From positions 1 to 47,338 of the forward strand of contig CAMWPB010000038.1 of assembly GCA_947176065.1 (NCBI GenBank): a stretch of DNA of 47,338 nucleotides, written 5' to 3'. Below the pieces are notes generated by a model. It was not told the origin of the DNA. It saw nothing but the letters and a program-made list of their open reading frames with translations, and ran no database searches. Below, piece by piece: positions 8,595-16,959 of this stretch; the stretch's first letter is position 1, and every line of letters begins with the position of its first letter. This stretch comes from an uncultured Lachnospiraceae bacterium (lineage in GTDB: Bacteria; Bacillota; Clostridia; Lachnospirales; Lachnospiraceae). A program made the translations under genes and the position numbers.

Positions 8595-8620
8595 AAAGGG
8601 ATCGCGTCAGCGGTCCTTTT
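8595..8620 (+). terminator. Candidate intrinsic terminator
   Basis: AAAGGG-A-TCGC pairs with GCGGTCCTTT around the loop GTCA, with one bulged A and G-T pairs. The T-run is short (CCTTTTCC). It lies 27 bp after the Cys-rich gene and before the trpS promoter, a fitting place for a terminator. Confidence 0.55.
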
Positions 8621-8648
8621 CCTGTGCACTGATACATGAACCGTTTCC

Positions 8649-8677
8649 TTGACGGAAACAGAGGGCGGTGATATATT
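8649..8677 (+). promoter_or_regulatory. Sigma-A-type promoter for trpS
   Basis: TTGACG at 8649-8654 and TATATT at 8672-8677 are 17 bp apart. Transcription would begin near 8684, leaving a leader of about 20 bases, too short for a T-box. It shows that the upstream TTG at 8649 is not a start codon. Confidence 0.75.
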
Positions 8678-8702
8678 ATTTAAATATGGGAGGAAGATGA
8701 CT

Positions 8703-9707
8703 ATGTTAGATGGAAATAAGGTATTATTCAGCGGTATGCAGGCAACCGGGAACCTGACACTCGGAAATTATCTTGGGGCGCTGAAAAACTGGGTGACGCT
8801 CTGCGATGAATATCAGTGCTTCTATTCGGTGGTGGATCTGCATTCCATTACCGTAAGACAGGATCCGGCGGAACTGAGGAAGCGGGCGAGAAACCTCCTG
8901 ACGCTCTATATTGCAGCGGGGATTGATCCCGAAAAGAACTGTCTCTATTATCAGTCGCATGTGTCGGGACACGCGGAACTGTCCTGGATATTAAACTGTT
9001 TTACTTATATGGGAGAGCTGAACCGTATGACCCAGTTTAAGGACAAGGCGGCGAAACATGCGGATAACATCAATGCGGGGCTTTTTACTTATCCTGTGCT
9101 GATGGCGGCGGACATTCTGCTTTATCAGTCGGATGTGGTGCCTGTGGGGAAGGATCAGTTACAGCACCTGGAGATTACCAGAGACATCGCACAGCGGTTT
9201 AACGCGGTTTACGGCGATGTATTTACGATTCCCGAGCCATATATCGGAAAGGCGGGAGCCAAGATTATGAGTCTCCAGAACCCGGAGAAAAAGATGTCAA
9301 AGTCGGATGAAAACCCCAACGGCAGCATTTATCTGATGGATGATACTGACACGATTATCCGCAAGTTCAAGCGCGCGGTGACGGATTCGGAGGCGGCTGT
9401 CCGCTACAGGGAGGAGCAGCCGGGTATACGGAATCTGATTGATATCTACTGTGCATGTACGGGGAAAACCCCGGAGGAGACGGAGAGAGAGTTCGACGGC
9501 AAGGGCTACGGCGATTTCAAGATGGCTGTGGGCGAGTCGGTGGCGGCAGTCTTAAGACCTTTGCAGGAAAGATACGAGGAGCTTGGAAAGAATAAAGACT
9601 ATATCGATAAAGTGATCAAAGAGAACGGGGAGAAGGCGGCGTATTTTGCCAACAAAACGCTGCGCAAGGTACAGAAAAAGGTAGGATTCCCGGAGAGAAT
9701 CCGCTGA
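8703..9707 (+). CDS. trpS: Tryptophan--tRNA ligase
   Basis: Charges tRNA-Trp; cytoplasmic class I synthetase, active as a dimer in this family. The HIGH-type signature appears as LGNYLGALKN early in the protein after FSGMQATG, and the KMSKS loop as KKMSKSDENP near residue 197. The length of 334 residues is usual. The frame is open back to TTG 8649, but that codon is part of the promoter. ATG 8697 lies only three bases from GGAGG (8689-8693), while ATG 8703 lies nine bases away, so 8703 is preferred. It has its own promoter and no T-box leader, unlike many Firmicute trpS genes. A DUF1189 gene follows 49 bp downstream and may be read on the same transcript. Confidence 0.96.
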   Translation: MLDGNKVLFSGMQATGNLTLGNYLGALKNWVTLCDEYQCFYSVVDLHSITVRQDPAELRKRARNLLTLYIAAGIDPEKNCLYYQSHVSGHAELSWILNCFTYMGELNRMTQFKDKAAKHADNINAGLFTYPVLMAADILLYQSDVVPVGKDQLQHLEITRDIAQRFNAVYGDVFTIPEPYIGKAGAKIMSLQNPEKKMSKSDENPNGSIYLMDDTDTIIRKFKRAVTDSEAAVRYREEQPGIRNLIDIYCACTGKTPEETEREFDGKGYGDFKMAVGESVAAVLRPLQERYEELGKNKDYIDKVIKENGEKAAYFANKTLRKVQKKVGFPERIR

Positions 9708-9756
9708 CAGATGAGATGAATCAATCCGACAGGCTAAGAGAGCCGGAAGGGGAAAT

Positions 9757-10794
9757 ATGGATAATCAATATAACCAGCAGTCAAATACAGAACTTAACCA
9801 GCAGGGTAATCCGTACCAACAGGGGAACTTTTACCAGCAGGGAAATTCCTATCAACAGGGGAATTTTTACCAGCAGGGAAATCCTTATCAACAGGGGAAT
9901 CCCTATCAGCAGGGCAACTATTATCAGCAGGGAAATTCCTACGGAGGCAGCGGTTACGGGAATTACGGCGGTAATGTCGAACCGCAGAAAGCGCCGAATG
10001 TCTTTCAACAGTTTGTGTTTTCCTTTGTGCCGAATTTGTATGACAGGCTGATAAAAGTGAAGGTTGGAAGTATGATCGGGTTCGTGACGCTTCTTGTTCT
10101 GGCGGCTACGCTGCTTTCCTTTGTACCGATGATGACCGGTTTCTTATCCATAGACATGGAGGAACTGGCGGAGAGGCTGCCTGAATTCACGCTGAAGAAC
10201 GGACGGATGTACATGGAAGAGGACTTTGTGTTTGATGAAGGAAACGTATTTGTGTACATGACGGAAGAGATCGACAGTTTTTCCTATGACGATGCCGCCG
10301 AGATCATCGATGAAGGCTATCGGGATGTGGTGCTGGTGGGGCGGGATCGGATTTCGATCATGCAGAATGGAGAGTACCAACAGCTTGATTTTGGCGATTT
10401 GGGGGACAGCTTTGAACTCAGCAGGGAGTGGATCGCCACTTCTTTGGCGCCGCTTGTTATGCTGATCCTCATTGGGGCGTATATGATATACTTTTTATGG
10501 AGGATTCTCTGGTATTTCCTGTGCGCGGCGGTTTATCTTCTGTTTGCCATGCTCATTGCTTCCGTTATGAGCAAGCAGGTGCCGGGAGAGGCCCTGTTTC
10601 GAACGGCGGTATATGCAAAGGTGCTGATGTTTGTAGTAGTGACATTTCTCGATTTGATACCTTTGGTAGATATCTCCGTGCCGCTTTTACTCAGAGCCGC
10701 CATAACGATCGCCTTTATGGGATTTGCAATCAGGAAACTGCCGGACAATCGTCCGACCCCCGCGCCCATGATGATGGGGCAGGGGTGGCGGTAA
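9757..10794 (+). CDS. DUF1189 membrane protein with Gln/Asn-rich repeat tail
   Basis: A 345-residue membrane protein. Residues 1-14 lead into eight copies of QQGNxY (15-62) and a Gly/Tyr stretch to about 75. The first membrane segment is near 104-124. An extracytoplasmic domain of about 100 residues follows, with FTLKNGRMYMEEDFVFDEG and a VVLVGRDRISIM segment. About four more membrane segments run from 228 to 325. The arrangement and the MGFAIRKLP ending fit DUF1189; the function of the family is unknown. The start has GGAAGGGGA upstream with correct spacing. It converges with the histidine phosphatase gene with only 12 bp between stop codons, and no clear terminator lies there. Confidence 0.8.
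   Translation: MDNQYNQQSNTELNQQGNPYQQGNFYQQGNSYQQGNFYQQGNPYQQGNPYQQGNYYQQGNSYGGSGYGNYGGNVEPQKAPNVFQQFVFSFVPNLYDRLIKVKVGSMIGFVTLLVLAATLLSFVPMMTGFLSIDMEELAERLPEFTLKNGRMYMEEDFVFDEGNVFVYMTEEIDSFSYDDAAEIIDEGYRDVVLVGRDRISIMQNGEYQQLDFGDLGDSFELSREWIATSLAPLVMLILIGAYMIYFLWRILWYFLCAAVYLLFAMLIASVMSKQVPGEALFRTAVYAKVLMFVVVTFLDLIPLVDISVPLLLRAAITIAFMGFAIRKLPDNRPTPAPMMMGQGWR
9799..9942 (+). repeat. Eight 18-bp in-frame repeats encoding QQGNxY
   Basis: Eight 18-bp units (for example CAACAGGGGAATCCCTAT) encode QQGN followed by P, F, S or Y and then Tyr. Gln codons alternate between CAA and CAG and Asn/Gly codons vary, so the peptide is conserved beyond simple recent DNA duplication. Copy number is likely to vary between strains. 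Confidence 0.92.
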
Positions 10795-10806
10795 CCAGCC
10801 GCAAGC

Positions 10807-11541
10807 TTATCCCTGGAAGGGCTCGGTGAAATAGCCGGCATGAGAAACCGGCTCTTTGCCGGTAAGAAGATGGGTCACGTCGCCCATCACCTGTACGCGG
10901 AAAATGGCGTCGTTTGCCATGCGCTCCTCGCTGGACACTACTGTGACCGAGGTTGGCGCAAGGAAGAATCCGTGCAGAAGGGGAACGGGAGAGATGCCAA
11001 GAAGGTGGCTTAACATCATGCAGGTAACTCCCAGATGGCAGAAGATCACGATGGTGTCTTCCGCATCCGCGCCGCCTTTTTTTGCAGGATCTGTAAGATA
11101 GTAATTGTTGTGCCTTGTATAGCCGTAGGAGGACAGGAGTCCGTCCAGTCCTTCACAGACTTCCTGATAGGCTGGGAGCAGCGCGTCGTTGGAGCGGTAA
11201 AGCGCTGTGTTTTTCCAGCCCTCACGGTCATACATTTCAGGAATTTCCGTCCAGTATGCAGGCATGAGATCCCACGGCACGCCGTGGCGTCCCGTCACGG
11301 GATCGTCGATAAAATAAGTAAATTCTTTCATCCATTCACAGGTAACCGCTTCACGGCCGACCGCTTCCAGAGAGTAGGAGGCGGTTTTCTGTGCCCGCCC
11401 TAAAGGAGAACAGTAAAACTGTGTAACATTATCCCATTCTGCCACCCGCTTCGCCAGAAGCTTCGCCTCCCGGACACCCTTTTCCGTCAGGGAGTCATTC
11501 ACATAATCCGGATCCCCGTGTCTGATCAATATGATTCTCAT
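10807..11541 (-). CDS. Histidine phosphatase family protein
   Basis: A 244-residue cytoplasmic member of the phosphoglycerate-mutase-like superfamily, which transfers phosphate through a histidine intermediate. The catalytic RHG motif is at residues 7-9 (ILIRHGDPDY), SPLGRAQKTA follows near 45, and the second active histidine lies in FCHLGV near 170. The stretch of about 70 residues between them (VPWDLMPAYW to LLSSYGYTRH) is longer than in small phosphatases. The substrate cannot be told from the sequence. The ribosome site (AAAGG, about 11 bases upstream) is weak. The gene converges with the DUF1189 gene and diverges from hflK across a leader with repeats. Confidence 0.9.
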   Translation of the reverse strand: MRIILIRHGDPDYVNDSLTEKGVREAKLLAKRVAEWDNVTQFYCSPLGRAQKTASYSLEAVGREAVTCEWMKEFTYFIDDPVTGRHGVPWDLMPAYWTEIPEMYDREGWKNTALYRSNDALLPAYQEVCEGLDGLLSSYGYTRHNNYYLTDPAKKGGADAEDTIVIFCHLGVTCMMLSHLLGISPVPLLHGFFLAPTSVTVVSSEERMANDAIFRVQVMGDVTHLLTGKEPVSHAGYFTEPFQG

Positions 11542-11599
11542 AAGCCGCCGCCTTTCTTAAAAAAATTTATAAAGATTTCCTATTTATTTCTTCCTAACA

Positions 11600-11608
11600 T
11601 GATATAAT
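11600..11608 (+). promoter_or_regulatory. Extended -10 promoter for the hflKC leader
   Basis: TGATATAAT at 11600-11608 is a complete extended -10 element (TGn plus TATAAT). No good -35 is visible at 16-18 bp. A transcript starting near 11615 would carry the long hairpin and both 64-bp repeats in a leader of about 215 bases. Confidence 0.6.
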
Positions 11609-11614
11609 ATATCA

Positions 11615-11667
11615 GGCGCAAGAGAAAAACAAGCGTCTGCGGAGCAGACATTTGTTTTTCTTGCGCC
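11615..11667. repeat. 53-bp palindromic hairpin element
   Basis: GGCGCAAG-AG-AAAAACAA pairs with TTGTTTTT-CTTGCGCC, with a two-base bulge on the left arm. Inside, GTCTGC pairs with GCAGAC around GGA. The 14-base GAGAAAAACAAGCG in the left arm also occurs at 5649-5662. It may be an RNA structure in the hflK leader or a REP-like palindrome. Confidence 0.85.
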
Positions 11668-11673
11668 GATAAC

Positions 11674-11809
11674 GAGCAAACGTCCGACGTAGTCGGGCAG
11701 AGAGTGCGGAGCACGGGTTTGCGAGTAAGAGAACCGAGAGCAAACGTCCGACGCAGTCGGACAAAAAGCGCGAAGCGCGGGTTTGCGAGTAAGGAAACCG
11801 GGAGCAAAC
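11674..11809 (+). repeat. Two 64-bp structured tandem repeats plus partial third copy
   Basis: Units at 11674-11737 and 11738-11801 both begin GAGCAAACGTCCGAC, and a fragment GAGCAAAC begins a third copy at 11802. Each unit can fold as a closing stem GCAAAC/GTTTGC around two hairpins: GTCCGAC with GTCGG(G/A)C, and GTGC/GCAC in unit 1 or GCGC/GCGC in unit 2. The second hairpin differs by a compensatory pair (T-A to C-G). The array ends about 10 bp before the hflK ribosome binding site. Confidence 0.88.
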
Positions 11810-11830
11810 AGAGAAAGGACTGATAAAAGT

Positions 11831-12856
11831 ATGTTTGGAAGGAAACGTGAAAGCAGTATGGGCATTCCAAGGGGTAAGGGAACGGCCGCCGCAAAGATCG
11901 TACTGGCGCTTGCCATTCTTGCCATCCTCGTAGGAAATTCCTACTATTCGATTCAGGAGGAGGAACAGGCTGTGGTCTGCACCTTTGGTTCGCCAAAGGC
12001 GGTCACCACGCCGGGACTGCATTTTAAGGTGCCCTTTATTCAGACGGTGACAAAGGTGAATACCACGATTCAGGGCTTCAACATCGGTTACCGGGACGGG
12101 ACAGACGCCGATGGCCTGACGGATGATGAGATGGAAGATGCGCTGATGATTACTTCCGATTACAACTTTATCTATGTGGACTTTTACGCCGAGTATCGGG
12201 TGACCGACCCGGTGAAAGCCCTTTATGCATCGGAGAATCCGGCTCTCATCCTGAAAAATATTGCCCAGAACTGTATCAGAACGACAATTGGTTCCTACAG
12301 TGTGGACAGCGTGCTTACCACAGGGAAAAATGAAATCCAGTCCAATATCAAACAGATGATTCTGGATAAGCTGGAGACTTATGATATTGGTATTCAGCTT
12401 GTCAATATTACGATTCAGGACGCCACCCCGCCTACCACCGAGGTGGAGAACGCCTTCAAGGAAGTGGAGACAGCCAAGCAGGGCAAGGAAACTGCTTTAA
12501 ACAATGCCAATAAATACAGAAATGAACAGATTCCCAACGCGGAGGCGGAGTCCGATAAAATTCTGCAGGATGCGGAGGCCAAAAAGCAGGATCGTATCAA
12601 CGAAGCCAACGGACAGGCTGCCCGCTTTAATTCCATGTATCAGGAGTATGTAAAGTACCCGGAGGTGACGAAGAAGCGTATGTTTTACGAAGCCATTGAG
12701 GAGGTGCTCCCCGATGTGAAGGTAGTGATCGAGGGCGAGGGCGGTAAGACGACTACCATGCTGCCGCTTGACAGCTTTGTGACACAGGAGGCTTCTTCCG
12801 TTGGGGGAAACCGCGGTACAGTGGAAGATGAGACGGATGAGGCGAAGGAGGAATAG
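11831..12856 (+). CDS. hflK: HflK, SPFH/band 7 membrane protein
   Basis: One half of the HflK-HflC pair, membrane proteins of the SPFH family that form large assemblies around the FtsH protease in other bacteria. A cytoplasmic basic start (FGRKRESS) leads to one membrane segment near 18-38, then the SPFH domain beginning EEEQAVVCTFGSPKAV. A long helical region rich in Ala, Glu and Lys (about 200-270; AEAESDKILQDAEAKKQDRI) would form the coiled-coil wall. The frame is open to GTG 11783 inside the repeats, but ATG 11831 has AAAGGA at 11814-11819. hflC starts three bases after the stop. Their order and pairing support the names. Confidence 0.88.
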   Translation: MFGRKRESSMGIPRGKGTAAAKIVLALAILAILVGNSYYSIQEEEQAVVCTFGSPKAVTTPGLHFKVPFIQTVTKVNTTIQGFNIGYRDGTDADGLTDDEMEDALMITSDYNFIYVDFYAEYRVTDPVKALYASENPALILKNIAQNCIRTTIGSYSVDSVLTTGKNEIQSNIKQMILDKLETYDIGIQLVNITIQDATPPTTEVENAFKEVETAKQGKETALNNANKYRNEQIPNAEAESDKILQDAEAKKQDRINEANGQAARFNSMYQEYVKYPEVTKKRMFYEAIEEVLPDVKVVIEGEGGKTTTMLPLDSFVTQEASSVGGNRGTVEDETDEAKEE

Positions 12857-12859
12857 ACC

Positions 12860-13915
12860 ATGGCTGACTATACAGAGAATCCAAACATACGGAGTTTTGA
12901 GCGATTTAATTCCGACGGCACGAAGAAAAAGGAAAAGAAAAACGGAAAAGACGGTAAGAAGCTTGGCGTGTTCTTTGGCGTATTAGCCGTTATTGCTGTC
13001 TTTCTGCTGGCAAACTGCATGGTGGTGACCAGACAGAACCAGTTTAAACTGATCCGGCAGTTCGGCCGCGTAGACAGGGTGGTGTCCGTGCCGGGACTCA
13101 GCTTTAAACTGCCCTTTGTGGAGTCCGTGGACACTGTGCCGAAGGAGCTTTTGCTCTATGATCTGCCGGCGTCGGATGTCATTACCTCCGATAAGAAAAC
13201 CATGATCGTGGACAGCTATGTGCTCTGGCGAGTGACAGATCCCCTGCGGTTTGCCCAGACTCTGAGCTGTTCCGTGCAGAACGCGGAGAGCCGCATTGAC
13301 GCCATTGTTTACAATGCCACGAAAAATACCATTTCCAACATGAAGCAGGACGAGGTTATCAGAAGCCGCGACGGCAAGATGACCATTACGGTGGACGAGA
13401 CGGGAACGGAGCTTTCCGGGAATGATCTGGATCTGTCCGAGGGGAAAGAGGAAGTGATCGAGATTACGTCGCTGACCGAAGAGGTGATGGGACAGATTAA
13501 CCATGTGGAGGATCAGTACGGCATCGAGCTGGTGGCTGTTGAGGTCAAGAAGCTGGATCTGCCGGATGATAACAAACAGGCCGTCTACACCCGTATGATT
13601 TCCGAGCGCGGCAACATTGCGGCGCAGTACACGGCGGAAGGAAAATCTGAGGCGAAAATGATCGAGAACACGACGGATAAAGAGGTTTCCATTATGCTCT
13701 CGGATGCAAGGGCGAAGGCGGCAGCCACCGTTGCGGAAGGAGAGGCCGAGTATATGCGGATTTTGTCGGGCGCGTATGCAGATCCTGAAAAGACGGATTT
13801 CTATTCCTTTGTGCGCGCGCTTGACGCGTTGAAGGAGAGCGTGGTGGGTGACAATAAGACTGTGATTCTGAACGAGGATTCGCCCATTACGCAGATTTTT
13901 AACGGACGCTATTAG
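12860..13915 (+). CDS. hflC: HflC, SPFH/band 7 membrane protein
   Basis: Partner of HflK. A charged cytoplasmic segment of about 33 residues with many lysines precedes a single membrane segment near 34-53. The SPFH domain follows, with RQNQFKLIRQFGRVDRVVSV and then PGLSFKLPFVESVD. The helical part near 240-300 (GKSEAKMIENTTDKEVSIML) and the ending ALKESVVGDNKTVI are typical of HflC. An insertion near 165-195 (DETGTELSGNDLDLSEGKEE) is acidic and not usual in the family. AAGGAGG overlaps the end of hflK, so the pair is translationally coupled. No ftsH lies nearby in this window. Confidence 0.88.
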   Translation: MADYTENPNIRSFERFNSDGTKKKEKKNGKDGKKLGVFFGVLAVIAVFLLANCMVVTRQNQFKLIRQFGRVDRVVSVPGLSFKLPFVESVDTVPKELLLYDLPASDVITSDKKTMIVDSYVLWRVTDPLRFAQTLSCSVQNAESRIDAIVYNATKNTISNMKQDEVIRSRDGKMTITVDETGTELSGNDLDLSEGKEEVIEITSLTEEVMGQINHVEDQYGIELVAVEVKKLDLPDDNKQAVYTRMISERGNIAAQYTAEGKSEAKMIENTTDKEVSIMLSDARAKAAATVAEGEAEYMRILSGAYADPEKTDFYSFVRALDALKESVVGDNKTVILNEDSPITQIFNGRY

Positions 13916-13928
13916 AGTGGAACCAGGC

Positions 13929-15800
13929 ATGGATAAATATGAGATTTTAGAAAAGTACTACGGCTACCGCTCTTTCCGGGAAGGGCAGGAAATGTTGATC
14001 GACCATATCCTTGCGGGAAAGGATGTGCTCGGGATTATGCCGACAGGCGCGGGAAAATCCGTCTGTTATCAGGTGCCGGCGCTGCTTCTTCCGGGGATTA
14101 CGCTGGTGATCTCGCCGCTGATCTCCCTGATGAAAGATCAGGTGCAGGCACTAAACCAGGCGGGCGTCCATGCGGCCTATATCAACAGCTCTCTCTCGGA
14201 AGGCCAGATTACAAAAGCGCTGGCCTTCGCACAACAGGGGCGGTATAAAATTATCTATGTGGCCCCTGAGCGGCTGGAGACGGAGCGTTTTTTGCGGTTT
14301 GCAATGGCGGTGGAGATCAGCATGGTGGCGGTGGACGAGGCACACTGTATTTCCCAATGGGGACAGGATTTCCGTCCCAGTTATTTACATATCGTGCAGT
14401 TTGTGAAGCGGCTTCCGAAGCGGCCCATTTTGAGCGCTTTTACGGCAACCGCCACAGGAGCTGTGAAAGAGGACATGATCTGTGTGCTGGGGCTTGAGGA
14501 GCCGTTTACGCTGGTGACCGGCTTTGACAGGCAGAATCTTTTCTTTGCCGTGGAGCATACAAAAAGCAGATCCCGTTATCTGCAGCATTATGTGGCCGGA
14601 CATGAGGGGGAGAGCGGGATTATTTACTGTGCCACCAGAAAAAATGTGGAAAAAGTATATGAGCTGCTGCGCCGGGAGGGCGTGGCGGTTACGAGATACC
14701 ATGCGGGCCTCTCCGGGGAGGAACGGCAGAGAAACCAGGACGATTTCATCTATGACAGAAAACCTGTGATTGTGGCCACGAACGCCTTTGGCATGGGGAT
14801 TGACAAATCCAATGTGCGCTATGTCCTGCACTATAATATGCCGCAGAGCATGGAAAACTATTATCAGGAGGCGGGACGCGCCGGGAGAGACGGGGAACCC
14901 TCCGACTGTATTCTCCTCTACTCGGCGCAGGATATTATGATTAACCGCTTTCTGATCGAGAATAAGGAAGCCAATCCCGATTTTACAGAGGAAGAGTGCC
15001 GGACGATCCGGGAACGGGATGAAGACCGTCTGCAGACGATGAATTTTTACTGCAATACCAAAGCTTGTCTGCGCACCTATATTCTGCGCTATTTTGGCGA
15101 GGAGAGCAATACGTCGTGCGGAAAATGCGGGAACTGCCAGAAGCACTATGTGGAAAAAGACATGACGCAGGAGGCCGGGAAGGTCATTGCATGTCTGGAG
15201 GAGCAGGAAGAGCGCTTCGGCATCAATGTAGTGGCCGGGACGCTGCTTGGCGGAAAGAGCGCGAAACTTAAGGAATACCGGGTAGACCGCTATGATTCCT
15301 ACGGGGCCTTAAGCAGAATGCGGGAACAGGAACTGAAGGATCTGATTGGCCAGATGATTTTGGAAGGGTATCTTCGCCAGACGAAGGATAAGTACGGACT
15401 GCTGCAGACCACCGGGAAAGCGCAGGATATTGTGGACGGTTCCTGTACGGTCATCGTGAAGCTGGAGCCGAGAAGCAGCCGGATGGCGGAGGAGGACGAC
15501 AGAATAAAGGGAAGTGCAAAGCGCAGATCCGATATTCTGAATACCAGAGGACTCGCCTTCTTTGAGGAGCTTCGGGAACTGCGCCGGGAGATTGCAAGGG
15601 AGAAAGGCATTCCGCCGTATCTTGTCTTTTCTGACAAGACATTGGTGGATATGTGTGTGCGCCTGCCCATGAGCCGGGAGGAAATGCTGGAGGTGAACGG
15701 GATGGGCGCCTTTAAGTACGAAAAATACGGGGAGCGGTTTTTGTCCTGTATTATGGAATATACCGGCGGGATACGGGAGAAGTTTTATTTCGGGGACTAG
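13929..15800 (+). CDS. recQ: ATP-dependent DNA helicase RecQ
   Basis: A 3'-5' DNA helicase of superfamily 2 for recombination and repair. Motif I PTGAGKS ends at S44 (Lys43), and the DEAH box is at 136-139 within DEAHCISQWGQDFR. Motif VI appears in YYQEAGRAGRDG. A zinc site is formed by C380, C397, C400 and C403 (CGKCGNC). A winged-helix RQC part follows and an HRDC domain ends the protein (LRREIAREKGIPPYLVFSD). The 623-residue length equals that of full RecQ. GTG 13917 is open upstream, but ATG 13929 has AGAGTGG at proper distance. It begins 13 bp after hflC and probably shares the hflKC transcript. Confidence 0.94.
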   Translation: MDKYEILEKYYGYRSFREGQEMLIDHILAGKDVLGIMPTGAGKSVCYQVPALLLPGITLVISPLISLMKDQVQALNQAGVHAAYINSSLSEGQITKALAFAQQGRYKIIYVAPERLETERFLRFAMAVEISMVAVDEAHCISQWGQDFRPSYLHIVQFVKRLPKRPILSAFTATATGAVKEDMICVLGLEEPFTLVTGFDRQNLFFAVEHTKSRSRYLQHYVAGHEGESGIIYCATRKNVEKVYELLRREGVAVTRYHAGLSGEERQRNQDDFIYDRKPVIVATNAFGMGIDKSNVRYVLHYNMPQSMENYYQEAGRAGRDGEPSDCILLYSAQDIMINRFLIENKEANPDFTEEECRTIRERDEDRLQTMNFYCNTKACLRTYILRYFGEESNTSCGKCGNCQKHYVEKDMTQEAGKVIACLEEQEERFGINVVAGTLLGGKSAKLKEYRVDRYDSYGALSRMREQELKDLIGQMILEGYLRQTKDKYGLLQTTGKAQDIVDGSCTVIVKLEPRSSRMAEEDDRIKGSAKRRSDILNTRGLAFFEELRELRREIAREKGIPPYLVFSDKTLVDMCVRLPMSREEMLEVNGMGAFKYEKYGERFLSCIMEYTGGIREKFYFGD

Positions 15801-15874
15801 TATGGGCAAGTCGGGGAGCCTTGGGCTGATTGAGAAGTTAAAGAATCTTTGTATGTTGGAAGGAGAAAAGAATC

Positions 15875-16942
15875 GTGAAGTTAGCGGTATTTTTCCCGGG
15901 AATCGGGTATCACTGTGATAAACCGCTTCTCTATTACAGTGAAAAACTGGCGAAGCAGTACGGATACGAGACCATAAAGATTACATATCAGGGGTTAAGC
16001 AAAAATCCCGATGAGGCTTTTGTGGGCGCATTGTCCCAGACGGAGACATGTCTGGCGGAAGTAGACTGGAAGCGGTATGAAGATGTGCTTTTTGTGTCGA
16101 AAAGCATCGGGACGGCAGCCGCATGCGCTTATGCCGCGAAGCATGCCGTGACTTGCAGAAATATTTATTACACACCGCTGGAGAAAACGTTTGCACATGC
16201 ACCACAGTCTGGAATTGTTTTTCACGGAACGGAAGATCCGTGGGCAGGGACAGAGACGGTACGGGAAAAATGCAGGGAAAGCGGTCTGCCGCTTTTCACG
16301 ATAGAGAAAGCGAACCATTCTCTGGAAATCCCGGAGGACACGGGACGGGATTTAGAGATTTTAGCAAATGTCATGGAAGGGACAAAGAGTTACGTCGCGG
16401 ATGCGGTCTGGTACAGACAATTAGAGGAAAAGGAAATATGCCCGGAACTGTTCGGCCATTTTGTCCGTCATCAGAAAGTGACCAAATGCAGAAGAAAAGT
16501 AAACGGCCAGTGGACGATTGTGGAAAATCCGTTTACGGACGACTGGTCGGAGGAAGAATATCGGATACTGACCGGGTGCCTTAAGAATACGGTGCTGACA
16601 GGCGGTTTTGTGTGCGGGGCTTTTTACGGGGGCGTGCTCAAAGGTTTTGTTTCGGTAGAATCCACGCTGTTTGGCGGCGGACACCGTTATCTTGATTTGT
16701 CCAGCATCCACGTGTCGGAGGACATGCGTGGCAAAAGGATCGGCAGAACGCTTTTTGACCGGGCGGCGGCCCGGGCCGGACAGATGGGTGCGGACAAGCT
16801 GTATATATCCTCCCATCAGGCGGTGGAAACACAGGCGTTTTATCAGGCAATGGGATGCGTGGAGGCGCAGATGTACGATGCAGAGCATGTGGAGCGGGAA
16901 CCGTTTGACTGTCAGTTGGAATACAAAATAAGAGATAAGTAA
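15875..16942 (+). CDS. Fusion of alpha/beta-hydrolase-like and GNAT acetyltransferase domains
   Basis: A 355-residue two-domain protein. Residues 1-160 look like a compact alpha/beta hydrolase: an opening strand LAVFFPGIGY, a candidate nucleophile region VSKSIGTAAA near 73-82, HGTEDPWAG near 116-124 and a late histidine in KANHSLEIP. Residues about 165-355 form a GNAT N-acetyltransferase with the acetyl-CoA loop EDMRGKRIGRTL near 283-294 and a closing QAMGC strand. Neither substrate is known. The nucleophile motif is SxSxG, not a clean GxSxG. GTG 15875 is the start, supported by AAGGAG at 15860-15865. It lies 74 bp after recQ and 17 bp before the MATE gene. Confidence 0.8.
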   Translation: MKLAVFFPGIGYHCDKPLLYYSEKLAKQYGYETIKITYQGLSKNPDEAFVGALSQTETCLAEVDWKRYEDVLFVSKSIGTAAACAYAAKHAVTCRNIYYTPLEKTFAHAPQSGIVFHGTEDPWAGTETVREKCRESGLPLFTIEKANHSLEIPEDTGRDLEILANVMEGTKSYVADAVWYRQLEEKEICPELFGHFVRHQKVTKCRRKVNGQWTIVENPFTDDWSEEEYRILTGCLKNTVLTGGFVCGAFYGGVLKGFVSVESTLFGGGHRYLDLSSIHVSEDMRGKRIGRTLFDRAAARAGQMGADKLYISSHQAVETQAFYQAMGCVEAQMYDAEHVEREPFDCQLEYKIRDK

Positions 16943-16959
16943 AAGTTAAGGGATAAGCA

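Noticed and set aside
8640..8700. T-box or riboswitch before trpS
   Set aside because: GAGGGCGGTGATA recalls a T-box sequence, but the promoter at 8649-8677 leaves a leader too short, and there is no specifier stem or antiterminator.
9799..9942. CRISPR-like array
   Set aside because: The 18-bp units are in frame without spacers and encode a peptide repeat in a membrane protein.
10833..10853. AGCCGG/CCGGCT hairpin as terminator of the DUF1189 gene
   Set aside because: It lies within the histidine phosphatase coding sequence, with a short stem and no T-run.
11612..12022. Minus-strand frames through the 64-bp repeats
   Set aside because: They translate the repeat into low-complexity sequence, lack ribosome sites and overlap the hflK start.
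12983..13930. Minus-strand frame of 315 codons opposite hflC
   Set aside because: Antisense shadow with no domain; hflC is well supported by sequence and context.
15802..15918. 38-codon frame between recQ and the GNAT fusion gene
   Set aside because: It overlaps the better supported GTG 15875 start in another frame and has no good ribosome site.
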